Shown here piece after piece: positions 1 to 5,309 of a stretch of 8,182 nucleotides of DNA (position 1 is its first letter; each line of letters begins with the position of its first letter). The notes beneath the pieces were generated by a model, which saw nothing but the letters and a program-made list of their open reading frames with translations, was not told where the DNA came from and ran no database searches. Source of the stretch: JAVBRU01 sp031547595 (GTDB lineage: Bacteria; Bacillota; Clostridia; Christensenellales; Aristaeellaceae). The translations under genes and the position numbers were made by a program. The stretch is from the NCBI GenBank assembly GCA_031547595.1, contig JAVBRU010000077.1, positions 1 to 8,182 of the forward strand, read 5' to 3'.

Positions 1-98
1 GGGCGAAGCACAAGCGTGTCCGCAGGAGGCGTACACTGGTACGCCGACAAGGCGCGCGCTGGGCTGAACCCGCAGATGGGCGTTTCTCGACGGTCTGG
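1..98. other. non-coding, hairpin-rich flank downstream of recG
   Basis: No convincing gene is seen here. The stretch contains a perfect 7-bp inverted repeat, GGCGTAC at 28-34 and GTACGCC at 39-45, with a 4-base loop. A second weaker stem lies around 58-75 (CTGGG with CCCGCAG, one bulged base). Together with the stronger hairpin that follows at 99-123, three stems lie in tandem. That density is more than a plain gene spacer needs, and it could be a structured RNA 3' end or a dispersed intergenic repeat. The plus-strand reading frame through this stretch continues antisense through recG and is not credible as a gene. Confidence 0.4.
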
Positions 99-123
99 AA
101 TCCCCCGGCTCCGCCGGGGGATT
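99..123. terminator. strong GC-rich hairpin past the recG stop, candidate terminator
   Basis: AATCCCCCGG (99-108) and CCGGGGGATT (114-123) are exact reverse complements around the 5-base loop CTCCG. The hairpin starts 11 bases beyond the recG stop codon, where a terminator is expected. On the minus strand (the recG direction) the bases after the stem are CCAGACC, with no U run, so intrinsic termination would be inefficient. On the plus strand the stem is followed by the mildly T-rich GTTGCATTGATT. It may act from both sides, or mainly stabilise the recG mRNA 3' end. Confidence 0.5.
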
Positions 124-134
124 GTTGCATTGAT

Positions 135-2135
135 TCAGTTAAGCGCCGCCTCGCCGTATTTCTTGGCGAAACCCTCTCCCGCCGCACGGAACACCTGCTC
201 GGCCTCCCCGGCCAGCGACGTATCCTCGCGCAGCGCGCGCACCGCCTTCTGCGTTTCCTCCAGCAGCAGCATATCCTCGCCGCCAAGGCCTTGCAGCGTG
301 GTCTTGCCGTGCTGCCGCGTGCCGAAGAATTCCCCCGCGCCACGCAGCTCCAAGTCCTTCTGCGCGACGAGGAAACCATCCTGCGTTTGCGTCATCAGCT
401 TCAGGCGCTCGTTGGGCTCGGCCATCAGGAAGCACCAGCTTTTTTCCGCGCCGCGCCCCACGCGCCCACGCAGCTGGTGCAGCTGGGACAGGCCGAAGCG
501 CTCGGCATTTTCAATCACCATCACGGTGGCGTTGGGTACATTGACGCCCACTTCAATCACGGTGGTCGCCACCAGCACATCGATCTGTCCGGCAGAAAAA
601 TCCGATAGCACGCGTGCCTTTTCCAAGGCGTCCTGTGCGCCAAAGGTCAGCCCCAAGCGTAAACTTTTGAGTGCGCCCTGGCATAAATCTGCATACATAT
701 CCTGTGCGCTGACAGCGTCGATGGCCTCGCTTTCTTCAACGAGCGGGCACACGATATACGCCTGTCGGCCTTTTTGCACTTCGGAGAGGATAAAGCCATA
801 CATCCCCTCCCGCTTGCCGTCCGGCACCATGCGCGTGGCCACCGGCGTGCGGCCGGGGGGCAGCTCGTCGATCACGGACACGTCCAAATCGCCATATAAT
901 ACCAGCGCCAGCGTGCGCGGGATGGGCGTGGCGGACATGACAAGGGTATTGGGCGCTTCCTCGGCTTTTTTATGCAGCTGCTGCCGCTGGCGCACGCCAA
1001 AGCGGTGCTGCTCGTCCGTGACAACCAGGCCGAGTTTTTGATAAATAACATCCTCGGAGATCAGCGCGTGGGTGCCAATCACGGCCTGCCACGCCCCGGA
1101 TGCAACGGCGGCAATCGCCGCGCGGCGCTCCTTGGCCTTCATGCCGCCGGTGAGCAGCCCACAAGTGATCCCCAGCGGCATCAGTGTTTTTTGCGCGCTT
1201 TCAAAGTGCTGGCGCGCCAGGATTTCGGTGGGCGCCATCAGTGCGCTTTGATAGCCCGCTTGTACGGTCAATGCCATTGCGCCAAAGGCCACCGCCGTCT
1301 TGCCGCTGCCAACATCGCCCTGCACAATGCGGGACATCGCGTGGGGGGCGCGCATATCTGCGCAAATATCCTGCAGCACGCGCCGCTGCGCGCCGGTGGG
1401 CGCAAAGGGCAGGGTCGCCCAATAGGCATCCTGCGCAGAACTGCCTGCGTTAATCGCGACGCCAAGGGTGCGCTCGCCCCGCAGCAGCGTCATGGCCGCC
1501 TGATACATCAGCAGCCCTTCAAAGGCAATACGGCGCAGGGCGATCTGCAGATTCGCTTGACTTTCGGGGAAATGCGCCTGGCGCAGGGCAAAATTACGCT
1601 CGCACAGATGGTGCCGCAGGCGCAGCGCGGGCGGCAGCGTTTCGGGGCAGCAGTCCTCCAATTGCGTGAGCGCCTGGCGCATGATATCGCGCAGCGTTTT
1701 GGCGGGGATGCCGCCAAGGGAACGGTAAACAGGGATCAAACCCTGCTCCGTCACCTTTTGCGGGTTGACCATACGCAGCTTGCCCTGCTTATCGCAGTCC
1801 AAACGGCCATAGAGGATGTATTCGGTCTCGGCATCATACTGGCTTTCCACCCACGGCATGTTGAACCACGTGATGGGCAGCGTGCCGGTATCGTCCCGGA
1901 AAGTGGCGGTGGCGCTGACCATGCCACGAAACCGCGCCACGCGCGGCCTTTTTTTGAGATATCCGCACACACAAAGCGTCTGCCCCGAAAGTGCATCAGC
2001 CAGCGGGGTGATCACCGAGGTATCCTGATAGCCGCTTGGCAGGGTGAGCAAAAGATCGGCCAGGGTGCGAACGCCTGCCTTTTGCAGCGCCTCCAGCCGT
2101 GCCTTGCCCAGCCCATGCAGCTCGTGTAATTCCAC
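135..2135 (-). CDS. recG: ATP-dependent DNA helicase RecG
   Basis: RecG is a double-stranded DNA translocase that regresses stalled replication forks and branch-migrates Holliday junctions in the cytoplasm. The product has 666 residues, near the usual 680-690. Visible parts are an N-terminal helix-hairpin-type segment (HGLGKARLEAL, about 7-17), an OB-fold wedge domain (about 50-130), Walker A GDVGSGKT (273-280), DEAD-like box DEQH (374-377), SAT (401-403), PPGR (426-429), motif VI QLHQLRGRVGR (551-561) and the C-terminal TRG region with RGAGEFFGTRQ. I chose the GTG at 2135 over an in-frame ATG at 2204. The GTG has AGGAGGG 4 bases upstream and places the first conserved segment where family members have it, whereas the ATG lacks a ribosome site and would add 23 residues translated through a hairpin. 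Near residues 497-499 the usual LHG of motif IV reads TFG. The gene is last in the asp23-fakA-recG run. Confidence 0.96.
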   Translation of the reverse strand: MELHELHGLGKARLEALQKAGVRTLADLLLTLPSGYQDTSVITPLADALSGQTLCVCGYLKKRPRVARFRGMVSATATFRDDTGTLPITWFNMPWVESQYDAETEYILYGRLDCDKQGKLRMVNPQKVTEQGLIPVYRSLGGIPAKTLRDIMRQALTQLEDCCPETLPPALRLRHHLCERNFALRQAHFPESQANLQIALRRIAFEGLLMYQAAMTLLRGERTLGVAINAGSSAQDAYWATLPFAPTGAQRRVLQDICADMRAPHAMSRIVQGDVGSGKTAVAFGAMALTVQAGYQSALMAPTEILARQHFESAQKTLMPLGITCGLLTGGMKAKERRAAIAAVASGAWQAVIGTHALISEDVIYQKLGLVVTDEQHRFGVRQRQQLHKKAEEAPNTLVMSATPIPRTLALVLYGDLDVSVIDELPPGRTPVATRMVPDGKREGMYGFILSEVQKGRQAYIVCPLVEESEAIDAVSAQDMYADLCQGALKSLRLGLTFGAQDALEKARVLSDFSAGQIDVLVATTVIEVGVNVPNATVMVIENAERFGLSQLHQLRGRVGRGAEKSWCFLMAEPNERLKLMTQTQDGFLVAQKDLELRGAGEFFGTRQHGKTTLQGLGGEDMLLLEETQKAVRALREDTSLAGEAEQVFRAAGEGFAKKYGEAALN

Positions 2136-2139
2136 AATA

Positions 2140-2146
2140 CCCTCCT
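2140..2146 (-). promoter_or_regulatory. recG ribosome binding site (decides the GTG start)
   Basis: The minus strand reads AGGAGGG here, followed by TATT and then GTG at 2135-2133. It is the only good Shine-Dalgarno match near the beginning of recG, and it supports the GTG start rather than the upstream ATG at 2204, which lies 7 bases after the fakA stop without a recognisable ribosome site. Confidence 0.85.
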
Positions 2147-2147
2147 G

Positions 2148-2192
2148 AATAAAGAAACGGGCATGAGGTGCTTTTTCCGCACGCCCTGCCCG
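2148..2192 (-). terminator. terminator- or attenuator-like hairpin between fakA and recG
   Basis: On the minus strand CGGGCA (2192-2187) pairs with TGCCCG (2163-2158). After a 4x4 internal loop, GTGC (2182-2179) pairs with GCAC (2171-2168) around a GGAAAAA loop. The stem is directly followed by TTTCTTTATT (2157-2148) and then the recG ribosome site. A GC stem with a U-rich tail resembles an intrinsic terminator, so part of the fakA transcripts may stop here. The internal loop makes it imperfect, and an mRNA-processing or stability role is also possible. Confidence 0.45.
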
Positions 2193-2211
2193 TATGATTG
2201 CCATCCGGCCA

Positions 2212-3852
2212 TTATTCCACAGAGATCAGATAGTAGTAGAGGGGCTGGCCGCCGCAGTGCACTTCCACATCGCAATCGGGGCAAGCGCGCTCGATCTCTT
2301 CGCCCAGGGCGTCCGCCTCCTCCTGCGTGGTGTCCGCGCCGTAGTACACGGTGATCAGGCCGTCGTCGGAGGTCACGATGTCGTTCACAAGCGCCATGGC
2401 CACATCGTGCACATTGTCCGCACGGAAGGCCACACGGCCGTTGTGCAGGCCGATGATATCGCCCTCACTGATGTGCATATCTTCAAAATCACTGTTACGT
2501 ACCGCATAGGTGATCATGCCGGTGCGCACCTTTTGCGCGGCCTCGTCCATGCGCAGCGCGTTATCGTCCGCAGACAGGTCGGGCTGGAATGCCACCGCGG
2601 CCGCGATGCCCATCGCCACGTTTTTGGTGGGGATGACGCGCACTTCTTTCTGGGACAGCTCTGCCGCCTGCTGTGCGGCGAGGATGATGTTGCCGTTGTT
2701 GGGAAACACAAAAACGGTTTGAGCGTTTACGGTCTCAATTGCCTTGGACAAATCCTCAATGGAGGGATTCATCGTCTGGCCGCCCTCTACCACGGCATCC
2801 ACCTGCAAATCGCGCAAGATTTTGGAAAAACCCTCGCCCAGCGATACGCTGACCATGCCATAGGGCTTGGGCGGCGTGTTTTGAGCGGCTTTTTTGCGCT
2901 GATTTTCGCGGCGCTGCTCGATCATGTTTTCGATCTTGAGGCCTACCAGCTCGCCCAGGTTGAGGCCGTATTGCAGGGCCTTGCCGGGGTCGTTGGTGTG
3001 CACGTGCACCTTCACAAGGTCCAAATCGCCCACCACCAGCACGCAATCGCCAATGCGGTTAAGCTGGCGGCGGAAGGTATCGATATCAGATTCCTTCGCG
3101 GTGGTTTTGAGGTTTTGGATCAGGAACTCCGTGCAATAAGCGAACTTGATTTCTTCCATGCTGTCGTGGTCGTCCACGAACACATCGGCATGGTCGGCAG
3201 AGAAGTCTACAGCCTGTAAATCCAGCGCTTCGCCGCGAAGCACCGCGGCATAGCCGGTGTAGATCAATAGCAACCCGCGCCCGCCGGCGTCTACTACGCC
3301 CGCTTGCTTGAGGGCGGGCAGCATTTCCTGCGTGCGCTTGAGGATGGCTTCGCCGCTTGTCAGGATCACGTTGAACAGCGCGTCATAATCATCGGGCGCA
3401 AGCTGTGCCTGGCGGATGGCATCATCTGCAATCACGCGTGCCACGGTCAGGATCGTGCCCTCCTTGGGCTTCATCACGGCCTTATAGGCGGTGTCCGCGC
3501 CGGATTTGAGTGCCTTGGCAAACTGCTGGGGGGTAATCTTATCCACACCCTCCAGCGCGCGGGCAAAGCCGCGGTATAGCTGGCTGGTGATTACGCCGCT
3601 GTTGCCGCGCGCGCCGCGCAGGGCACCGCGTGCAAGGGCATCGGCAGCTTCGCTGGCACTGGCATATTCCTTGGCATTGATCTCGCGCGTGGCGGAATTC
3701 ATGGTCAAGGTCATGTTGGTGCCGGTGTCTCCGTCGGGCACAGGGAATACGTTGAGGGCGTCTACCGCCTCACGGTTCTTCTCTAGCAGTGCAGTGCCCG
3801 CGATGACCATTTCACGAAGCAGCAGCCCATCGATTGATTGTATCTGAATCAA
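2212..3852 (-). CDS. fakA: fatty acid kinase catalytic subunit FakA (YloV, DAK/DhaL family)
   Basis: FakA phosphorylates fatty acids held by a FakB (DegV-fold) partner. The acyl-phosphate then enters phospholipid synthesis via PlsX/PlsY, so exogenous fatty acids can be used. The 546 residues match the size of known FakA/YloV. The N-terminal DhaL-type ATP domain (about 8-205) shows NVFPVPDGDTGTNM (34-47) with Asp40 and Asp42 placed for Mg-ATP, GARGNSG (80-86), KPKEGTILTV (128-137) and DAGGRG (188-193). The middle domain keeps Cys240 and His283/His285 (in VHVHTNDPG), at positions matching the zinc-site residues described for FakA. The C-terminal domain (about 330-546) is the Dak1_2-type region. 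The start is a TTG at 3852 with GGAGG 8 bases upstream. It follows asp23 by 25 bases, so the two are surely co-transcribed, as in B. subtilis yloU-yloV. FakB is not in the window. Confidence 0.95.
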   Translation of the reverse strand: MIQIQSIDGLLLREMVIAGTALLEKNREAVDALNVFPVPDGDTGTNMTLTMNSATREINAKEYASASEAADALARGALRGARGNSGVITSQLYRGFARALEGVDKITPQQFAKALKSGADTAYKAVMKPKEGTILTVARVIADDAIRQAQLAPDDYDALFNVILTSGEAILKRTQEMLPALKQAGVVDAGGRGLLLIYTGYAAVLRGEALDLQAVDFSADHADVFVDDHDSMEEIKFAYCTEFLIQNLKTTAKESDIDTFRRQLNRIGDCVLVVGDLDLVKVHVHTNDPGKALQYGLNLGELVGLKIENMIEQRRENQRKKAAQNTPPKPYGMVSVSLGEGFSKILRDLQVDAVVEGGQTMNPSIEDLSKAIETVNAQTVFVFPNNGNIILAAQQAAELSQKEVRVIPTKNVAMGIAAAVAFQPDLSADDNALRMDEAAQKVRTGMITYAVRNSDFEDMHISEGDIIGLHNGRVAFRADNVHDVAMALVNDIVTSDDGLITVYYGADTTQEEADALGEEIERACPDCDVEVHCGGQPLYYYLISVE

Positions 3853-3860
3853 GGGATTTT

Positions 3861-3865
3861 CCTCC
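3861..3865 (-). promoter_or_regulatory. fakA ribosome binding site (supports a TTG start)
   Basis: The minus strand reads GGAGG, then AAAATCCC, then TTG at 3852-3850, followed by the conserved N-terminus IQIQSIDGLLLREM. No ATG lies in a suitable position, so the gene very probably uses TTG. This rare start may keep its translation below that of asp23, which has ATG and a stronger site. Confidence 0.8.
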
Positions 3866-3877
3866 GTTCATGCTGGT

Positions 3878-4228
3878 TTATACGCGGATACCTTCCACTG
3901 AAATATTGACGCAGCGCACCGTGACGCCCGTCATGCTTTCCAGCTTGTATTTAACCACCTCTACAATGGTCTTGCACACCTCAGCCACCGAAATGCCGTA
4001 TTCCACCACGATGAACAGATCCACATCCAGCTGATCCTCCACCATGCGCACCTGCACACCTTTGCTGAGATTTTCGCGGCCGAGCCATTCTACCAGGCCA
4101 TCCTTGGCGCGCTTGGAGCTCATCGCCACAATACCGTAGCACTCCAGCGCGGCATACCCTACGACCTTCAGCATGACATCTTCGGAAATGTAGATCGTCC
4201 CGATGTCATTTTTTATCTTACACTCCAT
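3878..4228 (-). CDS. Asp23/Gls24 family envelope stress protein (YloU-like)
   Basis: The product has 116 residues and no signal peptide or membrane segment. The Asp23/Gls24 (DUF322) pattern is clear: the opening strand GTIYISEDVMLKVVGYAALECYGIVAMSSK (about 10-39), then VDLFIVVEYGISVAEVCKTI (about 69-88), then a long helix leading to MTGVTVRCVNISVEGI. Family members are abundant, often alkaline-shock or stress-linked, and some sit at the cytoplasmic face of the membrane through a partner. The molecular function is not settled. The ATG at 4228 has AAGGAGGT at 4242-4235, 6 bases upstream, an almost perfect ribosome site that suggests high expression. It is the first gene of the minus-strand operon. 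In many Bacillota rpmB lies just upstream of this gene pair, but it is not here. Confidence 0.92.
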   Translation of the reverse strand: MECKIKNDIGTIYISEDVMLKVVGYAALECYGIVAMSSKRAKDGLVEWLGRENLSKGVQVRMVEDQLDVDLFIVVEYGISVAEVCKTIVEVVKYKLESMTGVTVRCVNISVEGIRV

Positions 4229-4272
4229 ACACTGACCTCCTTAGCCGGTTTGGACCCACAAGGTCACATCTT

Positions 4273-4301
4273 AGTATACTAGATTTTTCTTATTTGCGCA
4301 A
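4273..4301 (-). promoter_or_regulatory. probable sigma-A promoter for asp23-fakA-recG
   Basis: On the minus strand TTGCGC (4301-4296) is separated by exactly 17 bases from TATACT (4278-4273). The -10 element is near consensus and the -35 keeps only TTG. Transcription would start near 4266, giving a leader of about 35-40 bases ending in the asp23 ribosome site. The -35 overlaps the left direct repeat of the candidate inserted element, so an insertion there would have left the promoter intact but replaced its upstream DNA. Confidence 0.6.
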
Positions 4302-4542
4302 CATATAAAATTTAAGAGGGCGGCCAAGGAAGGGAAGAACAAGGACATACGTGTTATCTGGACGCTGCGCCCTTGGTTGATAGCTTATGATAATGCGTAG
4401 TTGAATAAGAACAGCGGCCAACCATCCTGCTTTATCCTGCATCGCGTATGTATAAAACAACGCATCCATATTTAACAAGTAAATAATTTTCATAAAAAAC
4501 TAATAAATCTCATTTTTCTGATAAATATTGGTCAAAATGGGC

Positions 4543-4570
4543 TTGACAAGTTAATAATATGGTGTACAAT
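4543..4570 (+). promoter_or_regulatory. near-consensus promoter for the small secreted protein gene
   Basis: TTGACA (4543-4548) and TACAAT (4565-4570) are separated by 16 bases of AT-rich DNA. The -35 is perfect and the -10 is 5 of 6. Transcription should start near 4577, giving a leader of about 175 bases before the ATG at 4751, long enough to hold regulation. The promoter lies inside the candidate inserted element. Confidence 0.8.
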
Positions 4571-4620
4571 AGAAGCAGATTCAAATTGTTACAGTTTTTC
4601 CGAAAGCTTATCAAAAAATG

Positions 4621-4645
4621 AATTGATGTGTGCGCAGCATCAGTT
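4621..4645 (+). other. leader RNA hairpin
   Basis: AATTGATG (4621-4628) can pair with CATCAGTT (4638-4645), 8 pairs including one G-U, around a 9-base loop. It lies in the transcribed leader, upstream of the GGAGG at 4662. The stem is AU-rich and only moderately stable. It matches no riboswitch class that I recognise. Confidence 0.3.
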
Positions 4646-4661
4646 GATCGAATAAAATATT

Positions 4662-4683
4662 GGAGGACAATCCCATGTGCTAG
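4662..4683 (+). other. two-codon upstream ORF (Met-Cys-stop) with strong ribosome site
   Basis: GGAGG (4662-4666) is followed by 8 bases and then ATG TGC TAG (4675-4683). The ribosome site is at least as good as that of the main gene at 4751, yet translation would stop after two residues. After the UAG the same frame stays open for 16 codons before a TGA at 4732-4734. It could be a regulatory minimal ORF in the leader, a former start codon now broken, or a chance remnant. It is in a different frame from the downstream gene. Confidence 0.3.
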
Positions 4684-4750
4684 TTTAACCGTCTCTCATG
4701 CTTCCTTCCCCGCCCTCTTTCCCGCAACAAATGAAAGTGAGGTACAGAAA

Positions 4751-5062
4751 ATGAAAAAAGGTATCAGTCTGCTCTTGGCCATGATTCTTGTCATGAGTCT
4801 GTTCGTTGTATCTGCCTATGCGGCAGAATGCAAGATTCAAGGGTGCAATAAGCCACTTGCGGATTGGGTGTTTCAGGGCCTTACTAAGGAGGAAACAAAG
4901 TATCATATACATATGGATCCCGATGGAAATCCGATGGATTGCGCAATTATAACGGTCTACGCATCCTTTGTCCTAAAATGCACAAAGAGTACCAACCCTC
5001 ATGTAAATGAGCTAAAGGAAATGGTTTTTACTCAAGAGCATGTTATGAAACCTCAAGAGTAA
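4751..5062 (+). CDS. small secreted Cys/His-containing protein of unknown function
   Basis: I do not recognise a family. The 103 residues begin with a classical Sec signal peptide: MKKG, then a hydrophobic stretch (about 5-21) and a likely cleavage site after AYA (22-24). Cys27 does not fit a lipobox, so the protein is probably released or wall-associated. The mature part, about 79 residues, has four cysteines (27, 32, 64, 77) and histidines at 52, 54, 84 and 97, which could form disulfides or a metal site. The start is the ATG at 4751, with GAGGT 7 bases upstream. The frame stays open back to an ATG at 4628, but that start would bury the signal peptide behind 41 unlikely residues. It has its own promoter and a hairpin just after the stop, so it is probably monocistronic. 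The ABC transporter genes follow after 247 bases. Its base composition is lower in GC than the flanking housekeeping genes. Confidence 0.75.
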   Translation: MKKGISLLLAMILVMSLFVVSAYAAECKIQGCNKPLADWVFQGLTKEETKYHIHMDPDGNPMDCAIITVYASFVLKCTKSTNPHVNELKEMVFTQEHVMKPQE

Positions 5063-5067
5063 GCGCT

Positions 5068-5107
5068 ATTCGCACCACTTTGCTGTAGTACAATGAGTGG
5101 TGCGAAT
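5068..5107 (+). terminator. hairpin after the small secreted protein gene
   Basis: ATTCGCACCACT (5068-5079) and AGTGGTGCGAAT (5096-5107) form a perfect 12-bp stem beginning 5 bases after the stop codon, around a 16-base loop. The position fits a terminator. The following bases, GTTTCACGGTTTG, hold only a short T cluster, so it is not a textbook intrinsic terminator and may mainly protect the 3' end. Confidence 0.6.
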
Positions 5108-5122
5108 GTTTCACGGTTTGCT

Positions 5123-5208
5123 GTCTGGAGAAATTCTGTATTAATTTTGGGATAAGAACGAAACTATTTCCTTCAAAACTGATTCGAGGTTTCTCCAGAC
5201 GAGTTTTT
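5123..5208 (+). terminator. long-loop inverted repeat followed by a T run
   Basis: GTCTGGAGAAA (5123-5133) and TTTCTCCAGAC (5190-5200) are exact 11-base reverse complements 56 bases apart. The right arm is followed by GAG and then five T's (5204-5208). It can be read as a second terminator stacked behind the first, as a leader structure, or as a tiny inserted element. The loop contains a possible inner 5-bp stem (TTTTG with CAAAA). The remaining spacer to 5309 shows only promoter-like motifs and no gene. Confidence 0.4.
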
Positions 5209-5245
5209 CATTAACTAACTCCAAAATATTGACACGGCATATTCA

Positions 5246-5274
5246 TTGCAATTCATAAGCAGTCTCACCATACT
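5246..5274 (+). promoter_or_regulatory. candidate promoter for the ABC transporter operon
   Basis: TTGCAA (5246-5251) lies 17 bases before CATACT (5269-5274), with 4 of 6 consensus bases in each box. Transcription would begin near 5281, leaving a leader of about 30 bases. A perfect TTGACA at 5229-5234 is also present, but no good -10 lies at the right distance from it. A separate promoter is expected because terminator-like hairpins precede this operon. Confidence 0.4.
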
Positions 5275-5309
5275 CTACCCATTACAAAAGAGAGGCAGCG
5301 TATAAAAGC

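Larger units (their letters stand above)
4311..4722. mobile_element. candidate small inserted element (MITE-like), about 412 bp
   Basis: The inner borders are an inverted repeat: AAGAGGGCGGCCAAGGAAG (4314-4332) against the reverse complement of 4701-4719, which agrees at 17 of 19 positions. Exactly 3 bases outside each arm lies a direct repeat, CGCAACATATAAAA (4297-4310) and CGCAACAAATGAAA (4723-4736), 12 of 14 identical with an exact 7-base core. Terminal inverted repeats inside flanking direct repeats are what a transposition event leaves. The interior is AT-rich and encodes no transposase that I can recognise, so it would be non-autonomous or decayed. It carries the outward promoter of the next gene. 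Against this reading, both repeats are imperfect, a 14-bp target duplication is long, and the three outermost bases do not pair. The family is unknown to me. Confidence 0.4.

Noticed and set aside
16..1041. Long plus-strand open frame of 341 codons
   Set aside because: It is antisense to the well-supported recG gene, with Ser/Arg/Pro-rich low-complexity translation and no family pattern. It is a shadow frame in GC-rich coding DNA.
972..3219. Two further long plus-strand open frames (972-2129 and 2194-3219)
   Set aside because: They lie opposite recG and fakA, have no ribosome sites, and give compositions typical of reversed coding strands.
4290..4493. Minus-strand 67-codon ORF in the AT-rich spacer
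   Set aside because: It has no ribosome site upstream and no recognisable pattern, and it runs across the inverted and direct repeats and into the asp23 -35 box.
4571..4674. Known riboswitch or T-box in the secreted-protein leader
   Set aside because: No T-box antiterminator motif, specifier-type stem or familiar riboswitch core is seen; only a small AU-rich hairpin is present.
4628..4750. Upstream extension of the small secreted protein to an ATG at 4628
   Set aside because: There is no ribosome site, the ATG lies within the leader hairpin, and the extension would place 41 residues before a classical signal peptide. The ATG at 4751 has GAGGT at ideal spacing.
5229..5257. Perfect TTGACA as the transporter promoter -35
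   Set aside because: At 16-18 bases downstream only ATTCAT, TTCATA or TCATAA are found, which are poor -10 boxes. The TTGCAA/CATACT pair slightly downstream fits better.
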